A stretch of 64,000 nucleotides of DNA from Allium sativum (Eukaryota > Streptophyta > Magnoliopsida > Asparagales > Amaryllidaceae). How positions within the stretch are numbered: the first letter of the stretch is position 1; each line of letters begins with the position of its first letter. The position numbers and the translations under genes were made by a program. The DNA is taken from NCBI GenBank assembly GCA_030737875.1, contig CM060920.1:483506861-483570860 (forward strand), read 5' to 3'. This document shows, in pieces, positions 35,401 through 46,169 of the stretch. Below the pieces are notes generated by a model, which saw nothing but the letters and a program-made list of their open reading frames with translations, did not search any database and had not been told where the DNA came from.

Positions 35401-35994
35401 TGAGACCGTTAGAAAAATGGCCAATTTCCAGTCGATTGAAATCAACTGAAACTGGTCAAACGCGTTTTCCTTTGCCACTCTCACATATTGATTCGAAAAA
35501 TTATGAAATTTGGAATTTAGCAATAACTTTACAACACGGACCTAACAAAACTGGTTTCGTCGAAATCCGAGGTCGTTTGCAAAATGTCTATTTTTAAGGG
35601 CCTGAATTCCATAGCGACTATTCAGAATTTTCAACTGGACATATCTTTTGATTCCCACTATGAAATCTTGATTTTTCGGATTCGTTGGAAAGATATTATC
35701 AAATAGATCCTAATGTTTTTGGTTTCACTAAAATCCGGTTTATTTTGCACCCGGTATGTTCAATTGAAGTTAGAAATCGAATTATCGAACTACCGCGCCA
35801 TTTTCAATTCTATTTATAATTATATATAATTATTTATATTCTAACGACGACGTATATAAATATATACGTCGAATTCTATTCAAAATAAATTTCTCGTCGA
35901 TATTATTTAAAATAATCCATTTTAAATATTCAAAATTCGCTAAAATTGCCAAAATAAAAATTTTAAACTGGCCCAGATTTTCCGGGTTATTACA
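29450..35994 (-). mobile_element. Element C, 5' LTR (6545 bp)
   Basis: Sister of 21857-28401, with the same ends (TGAGAGAACC, GGTTATTACA). Differences by eye are sparse substitutions, a shorter poly-G run (34913-34924), a longer T run near 35010 and a longer TA run near 32290. Frames at 34750-35166 are chance readings of the GC block. If transcription starts near the GC block on the minus strand, about 5.6 kb of this LTR would be R-U5 leader. Confidence 0.95.
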
Positions 35995-35999
35995 TCAAA
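35995..35999. repeat. Target-site duplication of element C, right
   Basis: TCAAA, identical to 21852-21856. Confidence 0.9.
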
Positions 36000-36573
36000 T
36001 AACTGATAGTGATAAAGAATTCAATGTGCAAGAAATGCTGATTGCAATGTTCTTTTAAGTATTGTTATGATGAAAATCTTGATATAATTCTTGATGAATA
36101 GATCATTTCCTACTTTCAAGAATTGTTATAATGAACCTCTTAGTATCCATTGAAGTGGTAGTTGTGATATGCACAACTTATTAAAACATATATGTTCTCG
36201 AAAAATATAAATAACATTTGTGGTTATAAAGAAAGACAAGGACATGTACGATTGATATGTTCCTAAAGAATTTAAATAACATTTGTTATTGTAATGAAAC
36301 TTGTCTCATTCATTAAATGTGTTTTGCAATATAAGCCTGATTGAAACACAAAATTATAAGCACACGAAGTGTATTTAAAAATGAATATTAGTAGCATACA
36401 AATCGCAAAAGGAAGGCGTTTTAAATAAGAAATCGAAATGATAAAAATAAAGTTGTAAGAAGGCACTGCTTGTTGCATAAGGTTTCTTGCAGAGATCAAG
36501 TTTTGACTTTAGGGAAACATACTCTCCTATTATGAATGTCTTAGCATACTCTCCATTCGGGTAGGTTGTTACA
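36000..36573 (+). other. Decayed continuation of the C target; possible old LTR end
   Basis: Continues the AT-rich sequence interrupted at 21851. Near its right end, GGTTGTTACA (to 36573) is followed by TTTGGTGTCAAATAC, which looks like a mutated TGGTATCAGAGC primer-binding site after an LTR end. If so, it is a worn plus-strand LTR. No other support. Confidence 0.3.
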
Positions 36574-37577
36574 TTTGGTGTCAAATACAGACTTCTGCAA
36601 ATTTTCATTTTCAACCCTATCTCGTATAAATTTATTTATTTACGGTTGATTTTACAAGTGTTGCATGAATTATCATTACAACTAACACTATTGAAGTCAC
36701 AACCATAAGACCACCTCTAGATATACACTGTAAGTCGTGGAATCTTTATCTCAAGGTTCCATCACATCGAAGCGCCGCATCATCGACTCATCGTTAATAA
36801 TTCTTCACTGCACTGCAAGTTCTAAACCGAGCACTAAGAAAATGAACACATGTAACACGATCTCCAAGGAAGCACCTATACTTCTATGGTGTTTGACACA
36901 AAATTGGTCATTCTCTCATCAGGTCGCGCTAGCAGATTCACTTAGCAAAAGTAGTAGTATTTCCTACCGTCCAGTTCTCATTGTTTTTTGAATGGCTGGA
37001 ATAATACTGTTTTCGCCCCCCAAGCTTCCCAACTTCATGCCTGAAGTCATCATATAAATATACGCCAGTGAGGCCTGCGCCGACCATATGCCTTCCTCTG
37101 AAATGTTCATTGTACCAAATCTGAATTTATTCATCTCTTACCCAGTCCTGGAGCTCTTAAATTCAATCCCAAGTCTTGCTTTTCTTGCCCCAAAGTTCTT
37201 CTCTGAAAACAGCTATTTGAACAAATCATCACTAAGATGATTTGTCCACTACTATTGACATGGTTATCTTCACTCCAAACAATTTCAAATCTCATGTGTC
37301 CCCAAATCCTTAAGAACACTTTGTTTTTCACCAAATGAATACTTCATTCTAACAATACTAAAATAGCTAACAGACACGTCAAGCAACCACGTATAGTCAT
37401 CACATTTTATTTAAGAATCATATAAATCTATCCAAATTCTAACTAATATTTTTATCCTAGATGTAATCATTCATAAAAATGGCGACACAATTCACAAGAT
37501 AGTGAAAAATGAACTGAGACAAGTAACAGTGGAAATATATGGTTAAATGGGTACTGCAAAACATGGATTTCATAAAA
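36574..37577. other. No recognisable feature
   Basis: Unique-looking sequence with one 84-codon frame (36737-36991) that shows no domain, signal or codon pattern I recognise. It directly precedes element E. Confidence 0.5.
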
Positions 37578-37891
37578 TAAAGATTGGACGGAGATAATCT
37601 TCGAAAGAAATTTTTATTGATTTTGATTCTCTATATAAACCGAAATGTGAAATGTAGAAAATGTTGAATTGTTTTGAATGAATGAAATGATTGCAGAGCA
37701 AGTGCATATATATAGGTACAGATGCAATGGTTTACAAAAGATTAAAGTAATGGGATTTTGGCCTACTAGCTTTTTTCTTTGAATAAAAGAATGTTTGGGC
37801 CGAATCCATTTGCATAATGCTGAAGAGATAGCTGGCCAAATCCATTTGCATATATGCTGAAGAGATAGCACAGCCGAGATATCACTCTTTA
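37578..37891 (-). mobile_element. Element E (Ty1/copia), 3' LTR
   Basis: Matches 42908-43322 over its length (GATTGGACGGAGATAATC, AAATGATTGCAGA, GCAATGG, AATCCATTTGCATA, GAGATAGCACAGCC) with many differences. Terminal inverted text is TAAAGA/TCTTTA, so the LTR ends appear to be TA rather than the usual TG/CA; the ends are uncertain by a few bases. Confidence 0.75.
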
Positions 37892-38108
37892 TTTCGTCCT
37901 CCGAAAATTAGGTTTTTGGAAACCTTAGATTTTGCACCAATCCTTTCAAAAACATTCGGATTTAAGATGTGTCCGCCTCTTTACTTCGAGGATCTAGGCT
38001 AATAGTATTCGGATCTCAGGATGACGATTGACTAAATCCTGAATCAGCTTGATTTGAGCAGGGATTCCTTTGCTTTTGATTATTGCTTGTTGAACTAGCT
38101 TGGGGGTC

Positions 38109-38734
38109 CTAAGCTTCGTCGTTGTTGATTTTATTGTCAGGAGGCTTCAGGCTTGGCTTTTCGTGGTCGATTACATTCAAACCCTCTATGAATCTGGTAA
38201 AGTTTGCTATAGATAAAGCCTTTGTTAAAATATCTGCCTTTTGGTAAGATCCAGGTACATGATTTACTTGAATATCTCTTTTTTGAAAAAGCTCTCTAAC
38301 AAAATGCCGATCTATTTCTATTAATTTAGTCCTAACATGTTGTATAGGATTCTCACACATGTATACAATACTTTTATTGTCGCACTATATAGTAGGCTTT
38401 GATTCTGACTTTATGCTTAATTCACCCAGTAGTGATTGAATCCACTTTATTTCTACAGTAGCATTAGCTACACTTCGAAACTCAACTTCTGTACTTGACC
38501 TTGAAATAGTTGGTTGTTTTTAAAACACCATGAAACTAGATTATTTTCAATGTATATATAGTAGCCAGTGGTGGATCTTTCATCATCTGGGTCAGATTCC
38601 CAGTTAGCATCAGCATAGCCTTTAATAGTAAGTTGTCTGCATGATTTTAATGTTAAACTGTGATTGATTGTTTCCTTTAAATACCTCAGGATCCTCTCTA
38701 CAACCTTCCAGTGCTCGTTTGAAGGATACTGCAT
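38109..38734 (-). pseudogene. Element E RNase H
   Basis: Two minus-strand frames. 38468-38734 has EHWKVVERILRYLKETINH, GYADANWESDPDDERSTTGY and SW, the Ty1/copia RNase H start with its first catalytic Asp. 38109-38360 has NPIQHVRTKLIEIDRHFVRE and NHVPGSYQKADILTKALS, the RNase H end. A break at about 38360-38470 separates them. Degenerate. Confidence 0.85.
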
Positions 38735-39744
38735 GAACTGAGAAACTTTATCAACACTAAAAGTAATATCTGGTCTTGTTATATTGAATATTGTAATGCA
38801 CCTACAACACTTCGATATTATTTAATATTGGATATTGCTTCACCTCTGAATTTAGAAAAATGTTGACTTGCAATCATAGGTGTTGGTTGAGGCTTGGCAT
38901 TATCGATTTTTGTTTTAACCAACATTTCCTTGATATATTTTCTTTGACATAGAATCAGTTCAGAACTTGTTCTTCAGACTTTAATGCCCAGGAAATATTT
39001 TAAATCACCTAAATCCATAATGGAAAATTATTGTTTAAGATACAATGTTAACTCATCTATGTCTGCAACATTATTTCCTTTTACAATTAAATCAGCCGCA
39101 TATATTAGTATGTGAGCAACTGAAACATGGTTTGATTTAATGATAAGTGAAGTGTCTGATTTGATAGATTGGTACCCCAATTTAGTTAGAGTGCCTTTTA
39201 GTCATTCAAACCGGACCATTGGAAATTGTTTTAGGCCATCTATGGCTTTATTTAATTTAAAGACATAGTTGGGATTTTTAGCATATCCATGAGGATGTTG
39301 CATATATATTTCCTCTTCTAATTTTCCATTTAAGAAGGCACTATTCACATCTAAAGGTTTCATATGCCATCCTTTACACAAAGCAACAGTAATAGTAATT
39401 CTAATTGTAGTGGGTTTTACTACTAGGGAAAAGGTTTGATTAAAATAAAAACCGTATTCCTGAGTAAATCCCATAGCTACAAGCGTGGCCTTGTATTTAT
39501 TTATAGATCCATCAAGATTCTTTTTTAACCTATATGTGCACCTACATCCAACAATGTTTTTGTTGGCTGGTGGGCTTACAAGGTTCCAGGTTTTGTTTTT
39601 GATGAGAGTGTTAAACTCTTTATCCATAGATGTCTTCCAGGCTTTGTTTTTAATGGCCTGATCAAATGATTCAGGTTCTACCGAACTGGAAGACATATTA
39701 AATACTTTTGGCTTAAAAATGCCACTTTTGGCCCTGGTTATCAT
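38735..39744 (-). pseudogene. Element E reverse transcriptase
   Basis: The N-terminal part is open at 39202-39744. It starts MITRAKSGIFKPK, then KNKTWNLVSPP, KYKATLVAMGFTQEYG and GWHMKPLDVNSAFLNGKLEE, the Ty1/copia RT pattern. The polymerase box at 39091-39102 reads Y-A-A-D instead of Y-V-D-D, so a catalytic aspartate is lost. The C-terminal part is split by stops. The MITRAKSGIFKPK start suggests the Retrofit/Ale-like lineage (inference). Confidence 0.85.
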
Positions 39745-40261
39745 TGCGTGACCAATGTGGACTGGTGGATCATTTTTAGGTAAGTAGTCTATATTTTTAG
39801 AGCTACTTTGACTTTCTCTGATTGGTGTACTGGTTCTTTCTTCGGTTTGTTGGGATTGTGCTTGATGTTGAACAGGTGATTGTGAGGCATGGTTGAATGG
39901 CCCTATGTATTCATGATCTTCAGAATTTGAAGGTAGTCGGTTGTGAGCATCAGCACCCCCATCATCTTCCTTTTGCTGCTAGTTCTCTAATGCATTTGGT
40001 ATAACAGGTATGGATACTTTGGCATTACGAACTTTATTGCTGGACTTAATGTCCTTTATATTGAAAGGAATTATCCTTTCGTTAAATACAACATGTCTGC
40101 TAATAAAAGTTCTTCATACATCATCAATACACTTGTATCCTTTCAGATTAGTAGTATAGCCATCGAAAGTACATAGTTTAGATCTAAAGTCTAACTTGTG
40201 AGCATTATATGGTTTTATGTATGGAAAACACAAACAACCAAATGTTTTAAGACTATTATAA

Positions 40262-40558
40262 TCATTTGACATTATATAGCTTTTCTAATGTTGTTAGGTC
40301 CTTTAATACGGTAGTAGGCTGTATGTTAATTAGATATATTGTTGTATTAAAGGCCTTTGACCAGAATTTCAGTGGCAAACTAGCTTGTGCTAATAGTCTT
40401 AAACCAATTTCCGCTATATGTATGTGTTTTCTTTCAGTTAGACCATTTTGTAAAGATGTGTAAGGATAAGTGGTCTTGTGAACAATACCTTTGTTTAGGA
40501 AATAACTTTCCAATCTTTTAAACTCACTACCACCATCAGATTGAATAACTTTAAACAT
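40262..40558 (-). pseudogene. Element E integrase core
   Basis: A 98-codon frame: QSDGGSEFKRLESYF, then GLTERKHIHIAEIGLRLLAQ, LPLKFWSKAF and YLINIQPT. These are the second Asp and the Glu region of the copia integrase catalytic core. The first part of integrase (40560-40855) is frameshifted. Confidence 0.85.
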
Positions 40559-40855
40559 AGAATTTATTTGTTTTTCTATTATTGTTATAAAGTTTATGTG
40601 GACATTATGAGTTTCAGACTTGGTTTTTAAGAAATATATCCATGTATATCTAGTATATATGTCTATAAAAGAAATGTAATATTTGTAACCATAGTCTGAG
40701 TAGATAGGAGAAGTCTCCCATAAATCTGCAGCTATAAGCTACAATTGTTGAGTGTATTCAGTGCGTGAACTAGTAAAAGGTAATCTATGGCTTTTGTCGA
40801 TTTGACAATGTTATACGGATAATGTAAAGAAACAGGATCAAATTCGATTTTATTA

Positions 40856-41260
40856 TCAGCTTTCGATTTTATTATCAACTAGAATTTTTAGTATAGTTTT
40901 CGTACTTGGATAACCAAGTTTGTAGTGCCAAAGGTCAAAAATACTTTCGCTACATTCAGCTTTGTCGAATTCTTTCAAATTACAACATTTTCCTGCTTTA
41001 CTATCACAATAATTTTCGGCATTAATATCTTTTGAGCATCTAACAGTGTTAAACTTGTACAGTCCTTTGATGAGATCACCCTGTAAAATAATGTTCTTAG
41101 TTAGGATGTCTTTAACTAGGCAATAGTTTGGGTAAAATTCAAAATAGATATCATTATCCCTAGCAGATTGTGACACAAAGATTAGATTTTTGGTGATCTT
41201 TTGCACTCTAAGCAAGTTATGCAAATAAAGTTGTTGTTTTTTTTCCTTTAAGAGAACCAC
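40856..41260 (-). pseudogene. Element E protease end / GAG pre-integrase domain
   Basis: A 134-codon frame containing LRVQKITKNLIFVSQSARDN, FYPNYCLVKD and LWHYKLGYPSTKTILKIL. The last is the GAG-pre-integrase motif (normally LWH--LGHP), with one histidine replaced by Tyr. Confidence 0.8.
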
Positions 41261-41272
41261 TACCTATATGAG

Positions 41273-42463
41273 TTATATTAATACACTGGTCATTACCCAT
41301 TGAGATAGAGTGCTTACTTTATATCCTAGTTTTAAATTATCAAGATTATTGGTAATGTAGTTGGTTGCTCCTGATTCTGGATGCCAGCTATCATCTTGTA
41401 AATGTTCAATTCTAGTTGTATCATTCTGATTACAGCTTCTATTTGTATTTTCTTGACTTCTAAAGTTTTGATTGGAAGATGCAACATTCGTAGATGGATT
41501 ACTGTTGTTTCCTCGAGATTGATTTGTAGAGTAGTTGGAATTATATCTGAAATAACACTTCAATGCTGTATGGCCAATCTTTTCGCATAATTGACACTTG
41601 GGTCTGTTATTGTTATTCCATCTATTTCTGCCTCTTCCCTTGTTTGAGCCACCAGCTTTCTGGTAAGACTGTACTGATTTAGTTGGGTTCTGGTTTTTAT
41701 CTTTATATATCCAGTAGACAAATTTACTAAAAAAATTAGATGATCTTTTGTTGCTGATTCTCGCTTCATGAAATAGTAGTATAGAGTGAACTTCATCTAT
41801 AGGAGGTACAACTTTTTGAGTAGTAATAACAACAACAACTAGTTCGCAGTCCTCATTTAACCCTTTCAACAAATATAAGACATGATCTGTATTTTTGACT
41901 TTGTTACCTATATCACTTAGTAGATCACATAGCTTCTTGACTTTAGAAATATATTCTCTCATTGATGAATTGTCCTTTCTAATATTTTGAAGTTGCCTTT
42001 TATAATGCAAAACCATGGCAGATGATTGATTATTGAATTATTTTTCTATTGTTGTCCATATATCGTTTGCTGTGTTGCATCATATAACAATTGGTAACAA
42101 ATTTGCACCTATAGACGAGAGTAGACATGAAGTTATAAGTCTATCTTGTCGGTGGTACTGAATATATGCTTGATTAGCTATAGTTCTATTGGCTTGATCT
42201 GTAATATACTCGGTGGGAATAGCAGTTGTACCGGGGACAAATGCCTCTAAGCCATAACCTTACATGGCAGTCTCAACTTGTAATTTCCGTGGTAAATATT
42301 TGTCTTCTTCAAGATGTACTGTAACTAGCTGACTTTGAGCACTAACAACAGTCTTAACCAATTGTTGTACAGCTGTTTCAGTGGGGTTTTTAGGATTCAC
42401 ATCTGTGCTGGAGGTTGGGGATACAGATTCATCGCCCATGATTGCAGCCGAAAAATTATGCAA
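41273..42463 (-). pseudogene. Element E gag
   Basis: The main frame at 41273-42016 (247 codons) carries the copia gag middle (LRNIR-like text, then GNKVKNTDHVLYLLKGLN), an Asn/Gly/Ser-rich region and one CCHC knuckle, CQLCEKIGHTALKC, complete at all four ligands. It ends with the protease-start text DDSWHPESGATNYIT, in which the usual DSGA reads ESGA. The N-terminus is in another frame (42260-42463). Disrupted by stops at about 42016-42260. Confidence 0.8.
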
Positions 42464-42891
42464 GAAGTGGGAATAACAAGAATCAAGATATTGATCAGAA
42501 GTCGAAGATGATCAGAAAAAATCAATGAATTTTGTGTGATCAAGTAGAAGCAGCCTGATAATCTCTGATAATGAGGCAAGAACAGAAATGCATAAACTGA
42601 GGAGATTACTGGCGAGGCTTTTGTCTGAATTTTTGCTTTTTTTGTTTTCTAGAATCACTTCCTGGTGATTGATGTATGTATCAAAAAGAATACAGTAATC
42701 ATGAATCAGATGCAGCCGGAATTTGAATGAAATCGAGGCATGACACTGATGAACTTCGCTACGTTCTTCTTCTTAGATGATGAGTATCAAATTAATGAAA
42801 AAAGATACCCAAATGATAAAGATTAAGTGATGGGTAATCTATTTCAAAATCACACAACGGGAGATCGAAACAGGAAGCCGCTAGGCAGATC

Positions 42892-42904
42892 AGCTCTTAT
42901 ACCA
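42892..42904 (-). promoter_or_regulatory. Primer-binding site of element E
   Basis: The minus strand reads TGGTATAAGAGCT, one mismatch from the initiator-Met tRNA complement, next to the 5' LTR. Confidence 0.75.
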
Positions 42905-42907
42905 AAA

Positions 42908-43088
42908 TAAGGATTGGACAGAGATAATCACTGAAAGAAGATTTTATTGATTTTGAATCTCTGTACAAACTGAAATGTAAAATGCAGAAAATGATGAACT
43001 GTTTTGAATGAATAAAATGATTACAGAACAAGTGTGTGTGTGTGTATGTATGTATATATCTATGTATATACATATATATATATGTACG

Positions 43089-43144
<56 letters not shown>

Positions 43145-43322
43145 GGTACAAATGCAATGGTTTGAAAAAGATTAAAGTAATGGGCTTTTAGCCCACTAGC
43201 TATTTGCTTTGAATAAAAGAATGATTAAGTTGAATCCATTTGCATATATGTTGTAAAGATAGGTGGCCGAATCCATTTGCATATATGTTGAAGAGATAGC
43301 ACAGCCGACATCTCACTCTTTA
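42908..43322 (-). mobile_element. Element E, 5' LTR with microsatellite
   Basis: Pairs with 37578-37891. It is about 100 bp longer because of a compound TG/TA microsatellite at 43033-43142 that the other LTR lacks. The ends read TAAGGATTGG and CACTCTTTA. A GGATTT word lies beside both LTRs (37565-37570 and 43326-43331) and may be a remnant of the target duplication. Confidence 0.75.
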
Positions 43323-43359
43323 TTTTGGATTTCGTCGAACTGTCCTCATGTAGTGTGAT

Positions 43360-43499
43360 TTTGTACACACTGTTTTTAATAGTGTGTACAAAACACTGTT
43401 TTCCATTAGTGGAAATCCGTGGGATCCATACGAAACCTCTGATTTTCACCAATGAGAACCAAGAGTTTTGTACACACTGTTAAAAACAGTGTGTACAAA
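43360..43499. repeat. Foldback element with twin palindromic ends
   Basis: Left end: TTTGTACACACT (43360-43371) pairs with AGTGTGTACAAA (43381-43392). Right end: a perfect 15-bp stem at 43467-43481 / 43485-43499 with the same TTTGTACACACTGTT arm. The ends are therefore both direct and inverted repeats of each other, about 140 bp overall. It looks like a small MITE or foldback; no target duplication is resolved. Confidence 0.6.
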
Positions 43500-44237
43500 T
43501 TCATTCACCTCCTCATGTTTATGTATGTGAACAAAGAATTCTTTTGACACTTCAACTAATGCAACATCATTGTAGTTTGTTAATTTCCACTAAAATAATC
43601 CAAACTAAATAGTATGGATATCTCTCTCTTTCCGTTAACCATATTATTTATTTCAGGTTGTGCGATGAGAAAAACGAATAACATGTTTGCTTAAAAAAGG
43701 AGGTTCCATTGAAAAAACATACACAAACGGATTCTTTTATCTGACCTTGGAGATCGTAAGTCTTTTGCAGTTATCTAAAAGTAGAAATATGAGTAATTTT
43801 ATCAATCGTTATCCCTGCATTCTTTTCGCATTGGAGTAAGATTCACATGTTCAGAAAAAAGGCGAAAATGTGTAAATGTAAACGTCAAACTTGCACTACT
43901 TTTGCTCGCCACGAATATAATATAATAATTGTTGCAACCCAAATTTTAGTAATATCTGATATGTATGGTCTATAATAATTTCAGTTCGGGTGACATCGAG
44001 CGTGCCTCTACATATATAGAGAAGAGAGCAGTAGAAATATGAAATAGAAATCAAAGAACAATTCTAAGGTACTCCACCATTTAGGATGCAACATAACAAT
44101 TTTTTTTGTGTATATGAAATGTTCAGTGACATGCTTATTATGTAGATCTCTTGTAACGGTTGTTAACTACCACATAATTCGATTCAACAATGGTATAATA
44201 TAGAAAAGAAAGAGAATAATATTATTAAAACTGGTAT
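43500..44237. other. Intergenic, no feature recognised
   Basis: AT-rich sequence upstream of the duplicated rbcS flank. No frame of 60 codons or more and no repeat of note. Confidence 0.5.
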
Positions 44238-44548
44238 AATATTCACGTAATTTAGTTGTCTACACACACCTGTATCAACTTAACAAAGTTTTAAAACCAC
44301 GCACATACAAACTAAGGTGATAACTAGTACATTTATCCCAAAGGTTAGAAAATTCGACTTGAGCGTACGTAGTTTTGGAGCTTGTATGAACGTATATTGA
44401 TATATAGTATGTTTCATAATACTTGAACTAGTGTATAAATATCCCATTTTCAATTTTTTTGTTTTTCCCCTAAAAATTAAAACAAAAGGAACCCGAGTTA
44501 ACCTGTCACACACCACTTAGCTTTTTACCGTCACTTTACAATGAGAGG
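44238..44548. repeat. Upstream duplicated block, distal copy
   Basis: Aligns with 44801-45107 at about 560-bp spacing. The alignment begins GTAATTTAGTTGTCTACACAC, passes TTTTAAAACCACGCACATAC and a poly-T/A stretch, and ends CTTTTTACCGTCACTTTACA. Diverged by point changes and small indels. Confidence 0.65.
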
Positions 44549-44800
44549 ATGAGTTATATTTCACTTTTGTTATACTTTATATCTTCCAATTTCAGTCCTC
44601 TATTCAGAATTAAATAATATGACAACGCTACCCTATCCGGCTGAAAAACCGGGCAAAAGGTGCGAATTAGTTCAAATCGTGGATATCGGGGGGTAGAGTA
44701 GTAATTGTGCATGAAATCATGATGGGGACATCCGCGTTTTTTGTCTCTTACCTCAGTTTTTGACAAAAAGAACACCCCGGTACTTAATCATTTTTGTAAA
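44549..44800. other. Spacer between duplicated blocks
   Basis: Unique 250-bp spacer. The short minus-strand frame (44554-44775) shows no known domain. Confidence 0.5.
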
Positions 44801-45107
44801 TAATATGCAAGTAATTTAATTATCTAGGCACACCTTTATTAACTCAACAACAAAGGTTTAAAACCACACATATACAAACCGAGGGAATGATCCGCGCACA
44901 CACGTGTGTCAGTTGTTAGACACTTCAATTTGATCATAAGAGATCGCAAATTTGAAATTTGTGTACCGTGATTCAAATATATATTGACATGGAGTAGATT
45001 GCGCATATTCAATTTTTATTTTTAATTTGAAAAAGAAAATCAAAACAAAAAGAAACCCAAGGTAGCCTGCCACTTATCTTTTTACAGTCACTTTACAATG
45101 AAGAGAT
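44801..45107. repeat. Upstream duplicated block, proximal copy
   Basis: Second copy of 44238-44548, ending CTTTTTACAGTCACTTTACA about 280 bp before the rbcS start codon, so its right edge touches the light-responsive promoter. Confidence 0.65.
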
Positions 45108-45186
45108 CCATGCAGCAGAAGTGAAGGACTTCGCAAGAGTTTCGAATACACAGTACCACCCAATTTCGAGAATAAAACACAAAGAA

Positions 45187-45243
45187 GATAAGATCAGGCA
45201 TTGCCACGTGGCAGGAAAATACTGATTTACCGCCAAAGATAAG
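45187..45243 (+). promoter_or_regulatory. rbcS light-responsive I-box/G-box/I-box module
   Basis: I-box GATAAG at 45187-45192, perfect G-box GCCACGTGGC at 45203-45212, and a second I-box GATAAG at 45238-45243. G-box flanked by I-boxes is the established light-responsive unit of dicot rbcS promoters, bound by bZIP/bHLH and MYB-type factors. It sits about 150-205 bp before the ATG. Confidence 0.85.
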
Positions 45244-45310
45244 GAATATGCGCTCTTGCTACTGCAGCAATAACGAGTGGCCTTTTCCAAATTGGTGCGC
45301 TCCTCCTACA

Positions 45311-45319
45311 CTATATATC
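45311..45319 (+). promoter_or_regulatory. rbcS TATA box
   Basis: CTATATATC, 68 bp downstream of the second I-box and about 75 bp before the start codon, as in other rbcS genes. Confidence 0.75.
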
Positions 45320-45391
45320 AGCTCCTTCGTCAAACCATTTCTCTCATCTCAAGGGAACAGCAGAAGAGTAAGAAGAAGAAGAGTGTTAGCA

Positions 45392-45565
45392 ATGGCTTCA
45401 TCGTTGATGTCTTCTGCAACCATGTCGAGCACGTCCCCAGTGCAGTCGAGCATGGTTGCTCCTTTCACTGGTCTTAAGTCAATGTCAAGCTTCCCCGTTA
45501 CCAAAAAGGCCAATGCTGACTTCACTAAGTTGCCTAGCAATGGTGGAAGAGTTCAATGCATGAAG

Positions 45566-45613
<48 letters not shown>

Positions 45614-46169
45614 TAAATTTTCCATATATATGTTTACCTAGTTTTATTCAACAAGAGAGGAACACACATGACATGATGGATGTGTTTCTCACATATGGTT
45701 ATATACATACAGGTATGGCCTATTGAAGGACTCAAGAAATTCGAGACCCTCTCTTACCTTCCACCTCTAACTGATGAACAGCTCCTGAAGCAGATCGAGT
45801 ACCTTATCCGCAATGGATGGATCCCTTGCTTAGAATTCAGCCATGTAAGGCCCCTCTGATTTAGTTAAAACCTAACTTATTGATTAATAGCATGTACATA
45901 CATATAAATATGGATGGTAACAATATATATGCAATATACAGGAAGGATTTGTGTCCCGTGAGACGGGAAACTCACCAGGATACTACGATGGAAGGTACTG
46001 GACAATGTGGAAGCTTCCCATGTTCGGATGCACCGATGCTACACAAGTTTTGAACGAAGTAGGAGAGCTGAAGAAGGAGTACCCAAATGCCTACTCCAGA
46101 ATCATCGGATTTGACAACGTCCGTCAAGTCCAATGCATCAGTTTCCTCGCCTTCAACCCTACACTATAA
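45392..46169 (+). CDS. rbcS: RuBisCO small subunit precursor (three exons)
   Basis: Exons 45392-45565, 45713-45844 and 45942-46169 give a 177-residue protein. Both introns have GT-AG ends and fall between codons; the first is at the usual place, two codons into the mature protein. Residues 1-56 are a Ser/Thr-rich chloroplast transit peptide ([33 protein letters not shown]). The mature chain of about 121 residues starts [20 protein letters not shown] and contains [20 protein letters not shown] and [20 protein letters not shown], family hallmarks. The small subunit caps the large-subunit octamer in the stroma and supports assembly and activity in carbon fixation. All exons are open with no damage. 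The start is the first ATG after the TATA box and matches family N-termini. The C-terminus FNPTL is slightly unusual. Confidence 0.97.
45567..45612. repeat. TA microsatellite in rbcS intron 1
   Basis: About 21 TA units directly after the 5' splice site, likely length-polymorphic. Confidence 0.9.
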
